Translations under genes and position numbers: made by a program
Assembly (NCBI RefSeq): GCF_009938015.1
Contig: NZ_AP021884.1
Coordinates: 2,606,585-2,670,584, forward strand
Length of the DNA stretch: 64,000 bases
Direction of reading: 5' to 3'
DNA from: Sulfuriferula plumbiphila
Lineage (GTDB): Bacteria > Pseudomonadota > Gammaproteobacteria > Burkholderiales > Sulfuriferulaceae
Shown: in pieces, positions 18,486-28,062 of the stretch
Position numbering within the stretch: position 1 is the stretch's first letter
Layout: each line of letters begins with the position of its first letter
The notes under the pieces: generated by a model
Told to the model about the DNA's origin: nothing
The model's database searches: none
The model's input: the letters and a program-made list of their open reading frames with translations, nothing else

Positions 18486-20216
18486 TTAAAACTCTTCCCA
18501 ATCTCCCCCGGTCGCTGTGCCCATCTGGGCCAACTGTTTCCGTGCTGGCGCACGCGCCAGCAGAGTCTTTTTCACTGCGACATGCGCGTTATTCGCAAGT
18601 ACTGGGGTGCCTGCTTTTATCCTTGCCGGTTGTTCGGTTACTGCCATTCGGTCGGTCTGGTTATTGTCCAACTTGAACACCGACACCGACTGCGCCAGAT
18701 TGCCTGCTTGATCCTGCAAGCTCTCGGCCGCCGCCGCTGCCTCTTCCACCAGGGCCGCATTCTGCTGCGTCACCTGGTCCATCTGTGCAATCGCCTGGTT
18801 CACCTGTTCGATCCCGGCACTTTGCTCCTGGCTCGCTGCCGTGATCTCGCCCATGATGTCGGTCACCCGCTTGACGCTGGCTACCACTTCTTCCATCGTC
18901 GCGCCAGCCTGGTCGACCAGCTTGGCGCCGATGTCGACTTTCTCCACCGAGTCGCCAATCAGGGTCTTGATTTCCTTGGCAGCGGCTGCACTGCGCTGCG
19001 CCAGGCTGCGTACTTCAGTAGCAACGACCGCAAAGCCTCTGCCCTGTTCGCCGGCGCGGGCGGCTTCCACTGCGGCATTCAGTGCCAGGATATTGGTCTG
19101 GAAGGCAATGCCGTCGATGACGCTGATGATGTCGACGATCTTTTTAGCCGACTCATTGATCGAGCCCATGGTGTCGACCACTTGCGAGACGACGTTGCCG
19201 CCCTTGACGGCGACGTCGGAAGCCGATACGGCGAGCTGGTTGGCTTGACGCGCGTTGTCGGCATTCTGCTTGACGGTGGAGGTCAGCTCTTCCATCGAGG
19301 AGGCGGTTTCTTCCAGCGAACTGGCTTGCTGCTCGGTGCGTGATGACAGGTCCAGGTTGCCGGAAGCGATCTGGCTCGATGCGGTGGCGATCATGTCGGT
19401 GCCGGTGCGCACTTGTCCGACAATTCGTACGAGGCTTTCATTCATGTCTTTCAACGCCCCCATTAATTCGCCGGTTTCATCTTTTGATGTGATTTCTACC
19501 CTGGACGTTAAATCACCTAGCGCAACCCGCTTCGCCAAATCGACCGCCAAGCTCAACGGGCGGGTAATGTTATGTCCCAGCCATATTGCCAGAAGTCCTG
19601 CCAATATCGCGGCAACAATACCGCCGGCAATCAAGGTCGCACCAGTCAAGGATTGCAGTGCAGCCACATCCTTGGAACGCTGTTTCAATAGGGTAGATTC
19701 GGCATCGCCCATCTCCGCCAATAACGCTCGCAGGGCATCCATGCCTTGCTTGCCTTTTCCGGCCTGCTCAAGGGCGATTACGCTCTCAATTTTATCTTTT
19801 CCTTCAACGACATCGTGTCGCATTGCAATCACGGGGTCGATCGCTGTTGCCAGCCATTTGCGCTGCTCGGCTTCGAGTTTTTGCAGCCGCTCCTGCTGTC
19901 CGGAATTATCGGCAGTCAAGGACTTTACGGCATCGAAATGCTTTTTAAATGCTTCCTTTCCAGCAGTGAGCGGCTCCAGAGAAGCATCGTTGCCAGTCAG
20001 CGCAAAGCCTCGTTCGCCGGTTTCGATGTTAATCAGAGCCTCCAGCATGTTGCTTACTTCACCGAGGACCTGATAAGTGTGGACATTCAAATCATTGGCT
20101 TGCCCCAGCCTCGAAAAATTCATGTAAGCGATCGATACCAGTATCACCATTACCGCAACGATGGCGCCAAAACCGATATAGAGTCTGGTGCTGATTTTTA
20201 GATCTGACAATTTCAT
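18486..20216 (-). CDS. Methyl-accepting chemotaxis protein with C-terminal tether motif
   Basis: A 576-residue chemoreceptor. TM1 is at residues 10-30 and TM2 near 190-212. Between them is a helical periplasmic sensor with [15 protein letters not shown], typical of CHASE3-like domains. A HAMP segment follows ([20 protein letters not shown]), then the signalling domain with the invariant hairpin [20 protein letters not shown] and [18 protein letters not shown]. The protein ends in GDWEEF, which matches the xWxxF pentapeptide that tethers CheR and CheB in some receptors. The ATG at 20216 follows AAAAGGGG and gives the family start [13 protein letters not shown]; the open frame upstream is ignored. 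cheW lies upstream on the same strand. The ligand cannot be predicted. Confidence 0.95.
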   Translation of the reverse strand: MKLSDLKISTRLYIGFGAIVAVMVILVSIAYMNFSRLGQANDLNVHTYQVLGEVSNMLEALINIETGERGFALTGNDASLEPLTAGKEAFKKHFDAVKSLTADNSGQQERLQKLEAEQRKWLATAIDPVIAMRHDVVEGKDKIESVIALEQAGKGKQGMDALRALLAEMGDAESTLLKQRSKDVAALQSLTGATLIAGGIVAAILAGLLAIWLGHNITRPLSLAVDLAKRVALGDLTSRVEITSKDETGELMGALKDMNESLVRIVGQVRTGTDMIATASSQIASGNLDLSSRTEQQASSLEETASSMEELTSTVKQNADNARQANQLAVSASDVAVKGGNVVSQVVDTMGSINESAKKIVDIISVIDGIAFQTNILALNAAVEAARAGEQGRGFAVVATEVRSLAQRSAAAAKEIKTLIGDSVEKVDIGAKLVDQAGATMEEVVASVKRVTDIMGEITAASQEQSAGIEQVNQAIAQMDQVTQQNAALVEEAAAAAESLQDQAGNLAQSVSVFKLDNNQTDRMAVTEQPARIKAGTPVLANNAHVAVKKTLLARAPARKQLAQMGTATGGDWEEF

Positions 20217-20544
20217 TTTTTTCCCCTTTTTAAAATTCAAAGCAAAAAGATTCATGCAGGCAATCAGCGCAGCAGATGCTCGCAAAATTTGGCTGTCCGG
20301 GGGCAGGCTTTGCCGATTTTGGAAGCGGTGAAATATGCGCCGGACAGACAAATTTGCAGCCGATTTCCTTTTAACCTAAAAACCGTAGCTGACCGTTCAT
20401 TTCGCCTCATGGGAGGCGCATGAATACTGAGTGTTCTGCCTTCGTTCGCATTCACCTTTTGGGTGACATCGCTACGCACCCGCCGGTACGTCCGGTCGCG
20501 TCCAACTGCGGTTTCCAGGTTAAATCCGGCAGTTCCTGGGGCGC
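20217..20544. other. Spacer between cheW and chemoreceptor gene
   Basis: About 330 bases. A 94-codon frame on the minus strand begins inside the cheW stop codon (ATGA overlap), but its product is arginine- and cysteine-rich without recognisable features and is judged non-coding. The ribosome binding site of the chemoreceptor gene lies at the end of this spacer. No terminator or promoter could be assigned with confidence. Confidence 0.4.
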
Positions 20545-21018
20545 TCATTGTTCAATCAACCCAATCTCGGCACTGGACATCAGCTTGTCGATGTCCACCA
20601 GGATCAGCATCCGCTCGTCGAGCGTGCCCAGACCGATCAGATAATCGTTGTTGAACGTGGTGTCCATCTCGGGCGCCGGCTTGATCTGCTCCGGCGACAC
20701 TATCGTCACGTCGGATACGCTATCAACCACCATCCCCATCACCCGGCCGGCGATATTGAGGACGATGACTACCGTGAACTGGTCGTAGGTAGGATTGCCG
20801 AAATTGAAGCAGATCCGCATATCGATGATCGGCACGATGATGCCCCGTAGATTCACCACGCCCTTAATGAACTTCGGGGCATTGGCAATCTTGGTCACGG
20901 TGTCGTAGCCGCGAATCTCCTGCACTTTCAGAATGTCGATGCCGTATTCTTCGTTGCCGAGGGTAAAGGCCAGGGCTTCCATGGCACCATTGATCGGGAT
21001 AGTGTTATCAGCTTGCAT
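20545..21018 (-). CDS. cheW: Chemotaxis coupling protein CheW
   Basis: A 157-residue CheW-like protein of two SH3-like lobes. It links chemoreceptors to the kinase CheA. Typical strands are [40 protein letters not shown] and [20 protein letters not shown]; the NLRG motif sits at the receptor-binding face. The start is taken at ATG 21018 ([11 protein letters not shown]); the frame is open for 15 codons more, but that part is unlike the family. It is upstream of the chemoreceptor gene on the same strand. No cheA, cheR, cheB or cheY is present in the window, so this pair must work with a chemotaxis cluster elsewhere. Confidence 0.94.
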   Translation of the reverse strand: MQADNTIPINGAMEALAFTLGNEEYGIDILKVQEIRGYDTVTKIANAPKFIKGVVNLRGIIVPIIDMRICFNFGNPTYDQFTVVIVLNIAGRVMGMVVDSVSDVTIVSPEQIKPAPEMDTTFNNDYLIGLGTLDERMLILVDIDKLMSSAEIGLIEQ

Positions 21019-21213
21019 AAAAGTTATCTTAAAAATGAATGCGCCTGCGTGATCCCAGTACAATTGTTACGACAACGGCCATGTAAACTTTAACGTGTCC
21101 AGATATTTTTTCTTGCCAAACGGTTTGTTGCTGAGTGGAGTAATCAGCCCACTTTAAATTTTCGGCTCTTTTGAATTTCGAGTGGGTGGAAATTGCACGC
21201 CTTTCTGGAAACA

Positions 21214-21492
21214 ATGAATAATCCCGGGCTGGCATTTGGAGATCACGAGGCGGACGAGGTTACCGGAACAGCAGTAGATTTCCCGGAGTTTAAGTCGCAG
21301 GGGAAAACGCCCTTATATTTTGGCCGTCCGTTGGGGCGGTTGCTTGATACGGTGTATTTCACCCAGTCGCACCACAGTCGTTTATTACAAGTGGCCGGCT
21401 TGCTGGTTTGCATGGCTGGCCGTTATGGGAATTGGGCGGACGTGCCGGACAAGCGGCACGAGCAAGTGGTCAAGGCGGCATGGAAAAAGTGA
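21214..21492 (+). pseudogene. Fragment of a DUF3800-family protein
   Basis: A short frame (in-frame TTG at 21193, ATG at 21214) gives GRLLDTVYFTQSHHSRLLQV, then AGLLVCMAGRYGNWADVPDK. This resembles the C-terminal end of DUF3800 proteins, where a histidine-serine pair precedes a helix of the form LQLADLVAY. The usual first 150 residues, with the acidic metal-binding motifs, are missing, and an in-frame stop lies at 21172. DUF3800 genes often belong to mobile or defence regions. The fragment is probably the relic of a lost gene between cheW and recR. The assignment is by eye and moderate. Confidence 0.5.
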
Positions 21493-21602
21493 AGGCCGGC
21501 GCCCGGGTTTTTGCAGAGCCGTAGACCAGGAGCCCGGCAATCACCGCCACAATGGATACTGCGTTTCTCGGCAGGATTCATCGACGAACTTCCGATTCCG
21601 CA

Positions 21603-22202
21603 TCAGACCCAGTCGCGCCGATCCAGCACCGCCTGCGCCAGCGTGCCGGAATCCACATGCTCCAGTTCACCGCCCACTGGCACGCCGCGAGCAATGCGCG
21701 TGACCTTGAGGCCGCGCGCGCGCAGCAACTCGGCGATGGCGTGGGCGGTGGCTTCGCCCTCGGTGGTGAAATTGGTGGCCAGGACGACTTCAGTCACCAC
21801 GCCATCGGTCGCGCGCTTGATCAAGCGGTCGAGATGGATTTCGCGTGGCCCCACGCCATCCAGCGGCGACAGCCGGCCCATCAGCACAAAATACAGCCCG
21901 CTGTAGCTCTGCGTCTGCTCCATCATCATCAGGTCGGCGGGCATTTCCACGACTGCGAGCTGGGCGGGATTGCGGGTGGGCGCGGCACAGACTGCGCAGA
22001 GCTCGCCTTCGGTCAGGTCATTGCATTTTTCGCAATGCTGCAACCTGACCAGCGCCTGATCAATCGCCTGCCCCAGCCGCAGCGCACCGTTGCGGTCGCG
22101 CTGCAGCAGGTGGTAGGCCATGCGCTGGGCGGACTTGGGCCCGACGCCGGGCAACACGCGCAGGGCTTCGATCAGGCGCTCAAGACTGGTGGGGGATTTC
22201 AT
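21603..22202 (-). CDS. recR: Recombination mediator RecR
   Basis: A 199-residue protein that, with RecO and RecF, loads RecA at gaps during recombinational repair. The helix-hairpin-helix [17 protein letters not shown] is at residues 17-33. A four-cysteine zinc finger ([16 protein letters not shown]) is near 57-72, followed by a Toprim domain with [14 protein letters not shown] and the C-terminal [19 protein letters not shown] segment (here [15 protein letters not shown]). ATG 22202 gives [14 protein letters not shown]; a TTG four codons upstream is less likely. It completes the dnaX-ebfC-recR cluster common in proteobacteria, with a 230-base gap after ebfC. Confidence 0.96.
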   Translation of the reverse strand: MKSPTSLERLIEALRVLPGVGPKSAQRMAYHLLQRDRNGALRLGQAIDQALVRLQHCEKCNDLTEGELCAVCAAPTRNPAQLAVVEMPADLMMMEQTQSYSGLYFVLMGRLSPLDGVGPREIHLDRLIKRATDGVVTEVVLATNFTTEGEATAHAIAELLRARGLKVTRIARGVPVGGELEHVDSGTLAQAVLDRRDWV

Positions 22203-22432
22203 GGAAGCTGACAAACCTGAAAACGGCTATTGAACCATTATGGAGATCACGGGGAAGCGGGGTTCCCAGGGATGGGCGACGCGTCGCCCTGCTCGCAAAA
22301 CCAAAGACTTTGAAACCCAGGCTCGTTCACCCAGCAGGTGATATGGCCAAACCACGCAACGTATTGATTTTATCCCCGTGTCTCCCGTGGTGTGCATTTT
22401 TGCAGGATACAAGGCTTTCACCGCCATGAGGA

Positions 22433-22759
22433 TCAGAACGGCAGCTTGAAGCCCGGCGGCAGGTTGAGCCCGGAAGTAAAGCCCGCCATTTTTTCCTGGG
22501 TGGTGGCTTCGGCCTTGCGCACGGCGTCGTTCATCGCGGCGGCGATGAGGTCCTCGAGCATGTCCTTGTCGTCGCCCATCAGGCTTGGGTCTATCGTCAC
22601 CCGGCGCACGTCGTTGCGGCAGGTCATCAGCACTTTGACCATGCCCGCACCGGCCACGCCCTCGACTTCGACTTCGGCCAGCTTTTCCTGCATTTTTTTC
22701 ATGTTTTCCTGCATTTGCTGGGCCTGCTTCATCATGTTGCCCAAACCGCCTTTCATCAT
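22433..22759 (-). CDS. ebfC: Nucleoid-associated protein EbfC/YbaB
   Basis: A 108-residue dimeric DNA-binding protein of the YbaB/EbfC family. It starts [20 protein letters not shown], matching the family N-terminus. The core [28 protein letters not shown] and the C-terminal [18 protein letters not shown] are typical. The start ATG at 22759 is one base after the dnaX stop, and its ribosome binding site (AAGGAG) lies inside the last codons of dnaX, so the two are translated in sequence. Family members bind DNA as pincer-shaped dimers with a role in nucleoid structure or regulation. Confidence 0.96.
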   Translation of the reverse strand: MMKGGLGNMMKQAQQMQENMKKMQEKLAEVEVEGVAGAGMVKVLMTCRNDVRRVTIDPSLMGDDKDMLEDLIAAAMNDAVRKAEATTQEKMAGFTSGLNLPPGFKLPF

Positions 22760-22760
22760 T

Positions 22761-24422
22761 TCACTGCTCCTTTGCGATAGATTTAATTTCGACAACGCGG
22801 GCGTCGAACTGCTGCACCACGTCTTGTACAAACGGGTCGCTGGCGATGGCGGCTTCAGCCTCGCTCTGGCGTGCCGCGCGGGCCTCGTTTTGCTGGCGCA
22901 CGGGGGTGTTGGCTTCACCTTCCGCCAGGCTGACCTGGAGGCGCATGGGACGACCAAAATGGGCGCTGATCGCCTCGCGCAGCTTGTCCTGATAGGACTT
23001 GTCGGCGAGGTGTTTGTGGGCGATCGGCACGCGCAGTTGCAGGCAGTCGCCGGCGCAGAGCTCGAGTTCGCTGTGTACCGCCAGCATGCGCGCTTGTCCG
23101 CCCAGCCTGAGGCTGGTCACCAATGCCGTCCAATCGCCGTCAAAGGCGATGGATGCGCCAGGCGCAGGTTCGGGAGCGGGTTCAGGCACGGTTTCAGAAA
23201 CATCTATTGCAGCGGCAGCCGCAACGGGCAGCGCGGCGGCCAACTTTGGCGCTGCGGGTTCACGCGCAACCAGCGCTGCAGCGGGGACAGCACGGCTCGC
23301 AGTGGGCGCAGGGCGCGGCGCTGCTGTGAGGGCTGGTGCCGTGGCGGGCATAAAAGCCAGCATACGCAACAGCGTCATGGTAAAGCCGGCATATTCATCC
23401 GGCGCCAGCGCCAGGTCGCGCCGCCCGAGAATGGCAATCTGGTAGTAAAGCTGGACTGTCTCGGCATCGAACCGTTGCGCCAGATCAAGGATGGCATCGC
23501 GTTCGGGCAGGTCATCCGGCAGCGCAGCCGGCACGGTCTGCGCCAGCGCGATTTTGTGCAGCAGCGTGCCCAGTTCCTGCAAGGCCGCGTCGAAGGCGAT
23601 GCTGCGCACCGCCATTTGATCGGCCTCGTCCAGCAGCGCTGCGCCATCACCCGCCGCCAGCGCATTCAGCAGGCTGAACAGGTAACGCTGGTCAATCGCA
23701 CCCAGCATGCTGCGCACCATGTCCTCGTGCACCTGGCCGCTGCCGTAAGCGATGGCCTGATCGAGCAGCGACAGCGCATCGCGCATGCTGCCGCTGGCGG
23801 CGCGCGCAATCAGACGCAATGCGGCGGGCTCGGACGCGATACCTTCCAGCCCGAGCACCTTGTCCAGATGTTCGCGCACCATCTCCGGCGCCATTTGCTT
23901 GAGGTTGAATTGCAGGCAGCGCGACAGCACGGTGACCGGAATCTTCTGCGGATCGGTGGTGGCGAGAATGAATTTGACATGTTCGGGCGGTTCTTCCAGC
24001 GTTTTCAGCATGGAGTTGAACGCCGCCCTGGACAGCATGTGCACTTCGTCGATGATGTAGACCTTGAACCGGCCTACCGTGGGGGCGTATTGCGCGTTGT
24101 CCAGCACTTCGCGCATGTTGTCGATGCCGGTATTGGAGGCGGCGTCCAGCTCCAGCAAATCGACGAAGCGCCCGCTATCGATCTGCGTGCACGCGGAGCA
24201 CTGGCCGCAAGGCGTCGCGCTAATGCCGGTTTCGCAGTTGAGGCATTTGGCAAGAATACGCGCCACAGTGGTCTTGCCAACGCCGCGCGTGCCGGTGAAC
24301 AGATAAGCGTGATGCAGCCGGTTCTGGGTAAGCGCGTTGCTCAGCGCCCGCACCACGTGTTCCTGACCCTTGAGGTCGGCGAATACGCGGGGGCGCCACT
24401 TGCGGGCGAGAACTTGGGTCAC
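22761..24422 (-). CDS. dnaX: DNA polymerase III subunits gamma/tau
   Basis: A 553-residue clamp-loader ATPase of the replisome. It starts at GTG 24422, giving [22 protein letters not shown], the family N-terminus; the open frame further upstream runs antisense through the neighbouring gene. Walker A is GTRGVGKTT near residue 45, the zinc-binding cysteines lie in [19 protein letters not shown], and DEVHMLS is the Walker B box. The C-terminal part is Ala/Pro-rich and ends in a tau-like domain. No A-rich slippery site for making gamma was noticed. It heads the dnaX-ebfC-recR cluster; the 4.5S RNA gene lies upstream on the same strand. Confidence 0.96.
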   Translation of the reverse strand: MTQVLARKWRPRVFADLKGQEHVVRALSNALTQNRLHHAYLFTGTRGVGKTTVARILAKCLNCETGISATPCGQCSACTQIDSGRFVDLLELDAASNTGIDNMREVLDNAQYAPTVGRFKVYIIDEVHMLSRAAFNSMLKTLEEPPEHVKFILATTDPQKIPVTVLSRCLQFNLKQMAPEMVREHLDKVLGLEGIASEPAALRLIARAASGSMRDALSLLDQAIAYGSGQVHEDMVRSMLGAIDQRYLFSLLNALAAGDGAALLDEADQMAVRSIAFDAALQELGTLLHKIALAQTVPAALPDDLPERDAILDLAQRFDAETVQLYYQIAILGRRDLALAPDEYAGFTMTLLRMLAFMPATAPALTAAPRPAPTASRAVPAAALVAREPAAPKLAAALPVAAAAAIDVSETVPEPAPEPAPGASIAFDGDWTALVTSLRLGGQARMLAVHSELELCAGDCLQLRVPIAHKHLADKSYQDKLREAISAHFGRPMRLQVSLAEGEANTPVRQQNEARAARQSEAEAAIASDPFVQDVVQQFDARVVEIKSIAKEQ

Positions 24423-24438
24423 TGGTTTATGCGCCGCG

Positions 24439-24975
24439 TCAAAAATGATAGGAAAACCGGATCTGGTTGAAGTTGATACCGTTGTTGGGTTTTTTGATGT
24501 CGGCATTCGACAGATGCTGGAAACGATAACCCAGATCGTATTCGCCGCGCGCGCCGAATCTGTAGCCGGCACCAATATGATCGCCGAACTGAAAAGCAGT
24601 ACCGAACTTGCGGCGGTCATTGATCCGGGTTCTCGACAGCAGATGCAGGCCGATTGCAGCCTCGGCATACCACCCTGTGGGTTTGTTCTGGCTCAGCCTG
24701 AATACGGGGGTGAAGCCAATATCGTAAATATCCCGCGCGCCGCTCACACTGCTGTCACCGTGCCAATAGCCCAGGCTCGCATCCCAGTAGCCGGACAGGG
24801 CCCAGGCATCGCCCACTGGCCATTTTTTGTTCCAGTCCCATTGCAGGCCGACACGGCCCATATCGGTATGATTGCCTGAACCCAGCTCAAGCGACACGCT
24901 GTCCACCGCATGGGCCGGCAAGGCCGCACACAACAACAGCAGGGCGCCCGCAAGTTTTGTCAGGTTCGGATTCAT
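24439..24975 (-). CDS. pagL: PagL-like lipid A 3-O-deacylase
   Basis: A 178-residue outer-membrane protein. Residues 1-23 are a signal peptide (AGALLLLCAALPAHA), and the rest forms an eight-stranded barrel with alternating aromatic strands and a C-terminal FSYHF ending in Phe. The family's active-site histidine-serine motif is present as FQHLSNADIKKPN near residues 154-166. PagL removes the 3-O-linked acyl chain of lipid A and so changes endotoxin and permeability. The ATG at 24975 is preceded by GAGGGAAGTGAC. It lies directly upstream of dnaX with 16 bases between, and the 4.5S RNA gene lies just beyond its start. Confidence 0.88.
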   Translation of the reverse strand: MNPNLTKLAGALLLLCAALPAHAVDSVSLELGSGNHTDMGRVGLQWDWNKKWPVGDAWALSGYWDASLGYWHGDSSVSGARDIYDIGFTPVFRLSQNKPTGWYAEAAIGLHLLSRTRINDRRKFGTAFQFGDHIGAGYRFGARGEYDLGYRFQHLSNADIKKPNNGINFNQIRFSYHF

Positions 24976-25036
24976 GTCACTTCCCTCGCCAACTGATGTG
25001 AACACTGCTTCGAGCAAATAAATGGATTTAGAGAGT

Positions 25037-25132
25037 GGCGAGCCCGACCCCCGGCACTTGCAATAAACGGCTGTGGCTGCTTCCTTCCGGACCTGACCAG
25101 GTTCACCGCCTTGCAATGCGGGGAGGCCCGCC
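25037..25132 (-). ncRNA. ffs: 4.5S signal recognition particle RNA
   Basis: The minus strand holds the conserved apical part of bacterial small SRP RNA: GGTCAGGTCCGGAAGGAAGC, with the GGAA tetraloop and the symmetric internal loops that bind Ffh. The ends pair as GGCGGGCC (25132-25125) with GGCTCGCC (25044-25037), giving a hairpin of about 96 nt. The RNA guides membrane and secreted proteins to the translocon together with Ffh and FtsY. Exact ends are estimated from base pairing. It lies between pagL and the APC permease gene, close to dnaX as in many proteobacteria. Confidence 0.93.
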
Positions 25133-25200
25133 GCCGTGTATTCTACGCTAGCCGCCAGGTGCGGCAAAGCGTTATAGTGCGCGGATATTACCAATACCTG

Positions 25201-27180
25201 ATGCAAATCACGGCAATGCCCACCCTGCAAGTGCTCAGAGACAAGGTTTTCGGCGCCCCGCGCGATCCGATGAAACCCGAAACGCGCCAGCATATCGCGC
25301 TGATTGCATTCTTTGCCTGGGTCGGGCTGGGCGCGGACGGTTTGTCGTCGTCGTGTTACGGGCCGGAGGAGGCTTTCCTTGCCCTGGGCCAGCATACCCA
25401 TCTGGCGCTGTATCTGGCGATTGCCACCGCGCTTACGGTGTTCGTGATTTCGTTTTCATATAACCAGGTCATCGAGCTGTTCCCGAGCGGCGGCGGCGGC
25501 TACAAGGTCGCCACCAAACTCATTGGCCCCTATGCCGGGCTGGTATCGGGCGCGGCACTGATTGTGGACTATGTACTCACCATTGCCATTTCGGTAGCGA
25601 GCGGTGCCGATGCGTTGTTTTCGCTGCTGCCGATGGCGGCGCAGCCTTTCAAGCTGGCAACGAGACTGATATTTGTGCTGATACTGGTGATCCTGAATCT
25701 GCGCGGCCTGAAGGAATCCATCAAGTTTCTGCTGCCGATTTTTCTCGGCTTTGTCGTCATCCATCTGGTGCTGATCGTGTACGGCATCCTGTTCCACAGC
25801 AGCCGCCTGCCGACCCTGCTGCACGACACCGCTACCGAGACACTTACCCTGAGCACGCAGATGGGCTGGGCGTTTATCATCTCCCACCTGTTGCTGGCCT
25901 ACTCCACCGGCGGCGGTACCTACACCGGGCTGGAGGCGGTATCCAACAACGTCAACACGCTGGCCGAGCCGCGTGCCCGTACCGGCAAGTGGACCATGCT
26001 GTATCTGGCTATTTCACTGGCATTTACCGCCAGCGGCATCATCATGCTGTATCTGCTGTGGAATGTGCACCATGTGCCCGGGGAAACGCTCAATGCGGTG
26101 GTGTTCAGAGACATCCTGCGCAGCTGGACACTGGGCGGCGTGGACTGGGCGCGCTGGCTGTTGCCGGTGGTCCTGGCGCTGGAGGCCGGGCTGCTGTTTG
26201 TCGCGGCCAACACCGGATTTCTCGGCGGCCCGGCGGTGCTCGCCAACATGGCGGCGGATCGCTGGGTGCCACACCAGTTCAGCTACCTGTCGAGCCGCCT
26301 GGTCACACGCAATGGCGTGGTGCTGATGGCACTGGCGGCAATCGGCGTGCTGCTGTGGACCCGCGGCAGCGTCACGCTGCTGGTGGTGCTGTATGGCATC
26401 AATGTGTTCCTGACCTTTTCGCTGTCGATGGCGGGCATGTGCATCTACTGGTGGCGCAACCGCGGCGTGGAACAGAAATGGCTATGGCGCCTGGCCCTGT
26501 CCGGCACCGGGCTGTCGGTCACCGGCGGGATACTGGTGGTGCTGATTGTCGAAAAATTCGGCCAGGGCGGCTGGATGACGGTGCTGATCACCAGCCTGGT
26601 GATCGGCGCCTGCCTGCTGGTGCGCCGCCATTATGACGAAACCCGCACCCAGCTCAAACAGGTGGACAGTCTGTTCGCCGGGCAGCAGATGGCGCCCGTG
26701 CCGAACCCGCCCGCACTCGACCTCGCCCTGCCCACTGCCGCGCTGCTGGTGGGCAAAAGCCGCGGCAGCGGCATGCACACCCTGCTCTGGGTACAACGCC
26801 TGTTCCCGGACCATTTCAGGAATTTCATTTTTCTGAGCGTGGGCGAAGTGGACACGCAAAGCTACGGCGGCTCCGGTGCCCTCGAACACCTGCGCGATGA
26901 GGTGGGCGAAAATCTCCAGTATTTCGTCAATTTCTGCCACCACCACGGCCTGGCCGCCGAAGCCCGGCTGGCCTATGGCAGCGACGTGGCGCAGGAACTC
27001 ACCCGGCTGGCGCAGCAGACCCACGCCGACTATGCCAACTGCGTATTCTTCGCCAGCAAGCTGATTTTCGTGCACGACAACTGGGGCACGCGCCTGCTGC
27101 ACAATCAGACCGCCGACGTGCTGCAACGCCGGCTGCATCTGCAGGGCATGCAGATGGTGATACTACCGATGAAAATTTAG
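25201..27180 (+). CDS. APC-superfamily amino acid/cation permease
   Basis: A protein of about 659 residues with some 12 transmembrane helices in its first 470 residues. The N-terminal helix has FFAWVGLGADGLSSSCYGPEEAF, and helix 2 ends FSYNQVIELFPSGGGGYKV, which fit the APC/KUP-like permeases. After the helices comes a soluble domain (about 500-659) without membrane segments; a cytoplasmic C-terminal domain of this kind could be regulatory. The substrate cannot be read from sequence; potassium and amino acids are both possible. Starts at 25201 or 25216 are both plausible and neither has a clear ribosome binding site. It is divergent from the 4.5S RNA gene and ends 130 bases before the VapBC-like pair. 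Confidence 0.85.
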   Translation: MQITAMPTLQVLRDKVFGAPRDPMKPETRQHIALIAFFAWVGLGADGLSSSCYGPEEAFLALGQHTHLALYLAIATALTVFVISFSYNQVIELFPSGGGGYKVATKLIGPYAGLVSGAALIVDYVLTIAISVASGADALFSLLPMAAQPFKLATRLIFVLILVILNLRGLKESIKFLLPIFLGFVVIHLVLIVYGILFHSSRLPTLLHDTATETLTLSTQMGWAFIISHLLLAYSTGGGTYTGLEAVSNNVNTLAEPRARTGKWTMLYLAISLAFTASGIIMLYLLWNVHHVPGETLNAVVFRDILRSWTLGGVDWARWLLPVVLALEAGLLFVAANTGFLGGPAVLANMAADRWVPHQFSYLSSRLVTRNGVVLMALAAIGVLLWTRGSVTLLVVLYGINVFLTFSLSMAGMCIYWWRNRGVEQKWLWRLALSGTGLSVTGGILVVLIVEKFGQGGWMTVLITSLVIGACLLVRRHYDETRTQLKQVDSLFAGQQMAPVPNPPALDLALPTAALLVGKSRGSGMHTLLWVQRLFPDHFRNFIFLSVGEVDTQSYGGSGALEHLRDEVGENLQYFVNFCHHHGLAAEARLAYGSDVAQELTRLAQQTHADYANCVFFASKLIFVHDNWGTRLLHNQTADVLQRRLHLQGMQMVILPMKI

Positions 27181-27252
27181 GGAATCGATGGTGTATAGGG
27201 CACCTCTATACTCAAGGTACGCCCTTATATCCCATGCCTGCCAGCGCCAGAG

Positions 27253-27299
27253 TTGCTTCCAATGAAAGACGCGACTAATATGACCATATTAAATGGTCA
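27253..27299 (+). promoter_or_regulatory. Predicted promoter and operator of the VapBC-like pair
   Basis: TTGCTT at 27253-27258 and TAATAT at 27276-27281 are spaced 17 bases apart, a good sigma-70 type promoter. A perfect inverted repeat TGACCAT-ATTAA-ATGGTCA at 27281-27299 overlaps the -10 box. The arrangement is that of an autorepressor site for the antitoxin or toxin-antitoxin complex. The ribosome binding site GAAGGAG follows at 27301-27307. Confidence 0.65.
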
Positions 27300-27312
27300 C
27301 GAAGGAGCCGAC

Positions 27313-27588
27313 ATGAACGTCAACGCCGCCGCATTCAAAGCCAAATGCCTGAAACTGATCGACGAAGTCGCCGCCACCCACGAACCGCTGGTGATCACCA
27401 AACGCGGCAAACCCATGGCCAGGTTGGTGCCCATTGAGGACGAAACGCCGCCCAGCCTGTTCGGCTACATGAAAAACACCGGCCAGATTCTGGGTGACAT
27501 CGTGGATGTACCCCATGAGCCCTTGGCTGCCGAAAGCGGAGAAGAGGACGGCTTTTACGCCGGTTTCAAGCCCAAGAAAAAGAATTGA
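27313..27588 (+). CDS. Phd/YefM-type antitoxin
   Basis: A 91-residue antitoxin. The N-terminal part (MNVNAAAFKAKCLKLIDEVA, then PLVITKRGKPMARLVPI) has the Phd/YefM fold that dimerises and binds DNA. The C-terminal half is acidic and flexible (AAESGEEDGFYAGF), the part that would wrap and block the toxin. ATG 27313 follows GAAGGAG. A PIN-domain toxin gene starts one base after its stop, so the two form a type II module. The likely operator is the palindrome just upstream. The pair lies immediately before the WYL regulator of the CRISPR-Cas locus. Confidence 0.9.
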   Translation: MNVNAAAFKAKCLKLIDEVAATHEPLVITKRGKPMARLVPIEDETPPSLFGYMKNTGQILGDIVDVPHEPLAAESGEEDGFYAGFKPKKKN

Positions 27589-27589
27589 A

Positions 27590-28009
27590 ATGGGCAGTCT
27601 GCTCCTGGATACCCACGTCTGGCTCTGGCTGGCTTTCGGCACGCCTGGAAAAATCAAGCCAGGCACACGCAAGGCGCTGGAGCAAGCCAGCGCGGACGAA
27701 CCACTGCTCATCTCGATCATTTCCGTCTGGGAAGTTGCCCTGCTGGAGGCGAAGCAACGCTTGAGCCTGCCCATGACAGTGGAGGCCTGGGTCGAACGCG
27801 CCCTGGATCGCCCCGACATCCGCCTGATCGGCCTGGAGCGCCCCCGCACAGTCATCGACAGTTGTCGCTTGCCGGGCGGCTTTCACCCCGATCCGGCGGA
27901 TCGCCTGCTGGTTGCCACCGCCCGCAGCGAGAACGCCGTGCTCGTCACGCACGACAAGAAGATTCTCGACTATGGCGCCGCCGGACACGTCAAAGTTCTG
28001 CCGACCTGA
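27590..28009 (+). CDS. PIN-domain toxin (VapC-like ribonuclease)
   Basis: A 139-residue PIN-domain protein. Acidic metal-binding residues are visible in LLLDTHVWLWL (Asp7), SVWEVALLEAK (Glu near 46) and DPADRLLVATA (Asp near 99-102). Such toxins cleave tRNA or rRNA when the antitoxin is lost. The subfamily with an adjacent Phd/YefM partner is common. It starts one base after the antitoxin stop, so expression is coupled. The gene looks intact. It is 53 bases upstream of the WYL regulator gene, and readthrough into the cas region is possible. Confidence 0.9.
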   Translation: MGSLLLDTHVWLWLAFGTPGKIKPGTRKALEQASADEPLLISIISVWEVALLEAKQRLSLPMTVEAWVERALDRPDIRLIGLERPRTVIDSCRLPGGFHPDPADRLLVATARSENAVLVTHDKKILDYGAAGHVKVLPT

Positions 28010-28062
28010 TCGGCCGCCGGCAAACTTGCCAATCACTTCGGGTGTGAAGTGAGCAAGCCACC

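Noticed and set aside
20264..20548. 94-codon frame overlapping the cheW stop
   Set aside because: Composition is unlike neighbouring proteins, with no known features and no support beyond the ATGA overlap.
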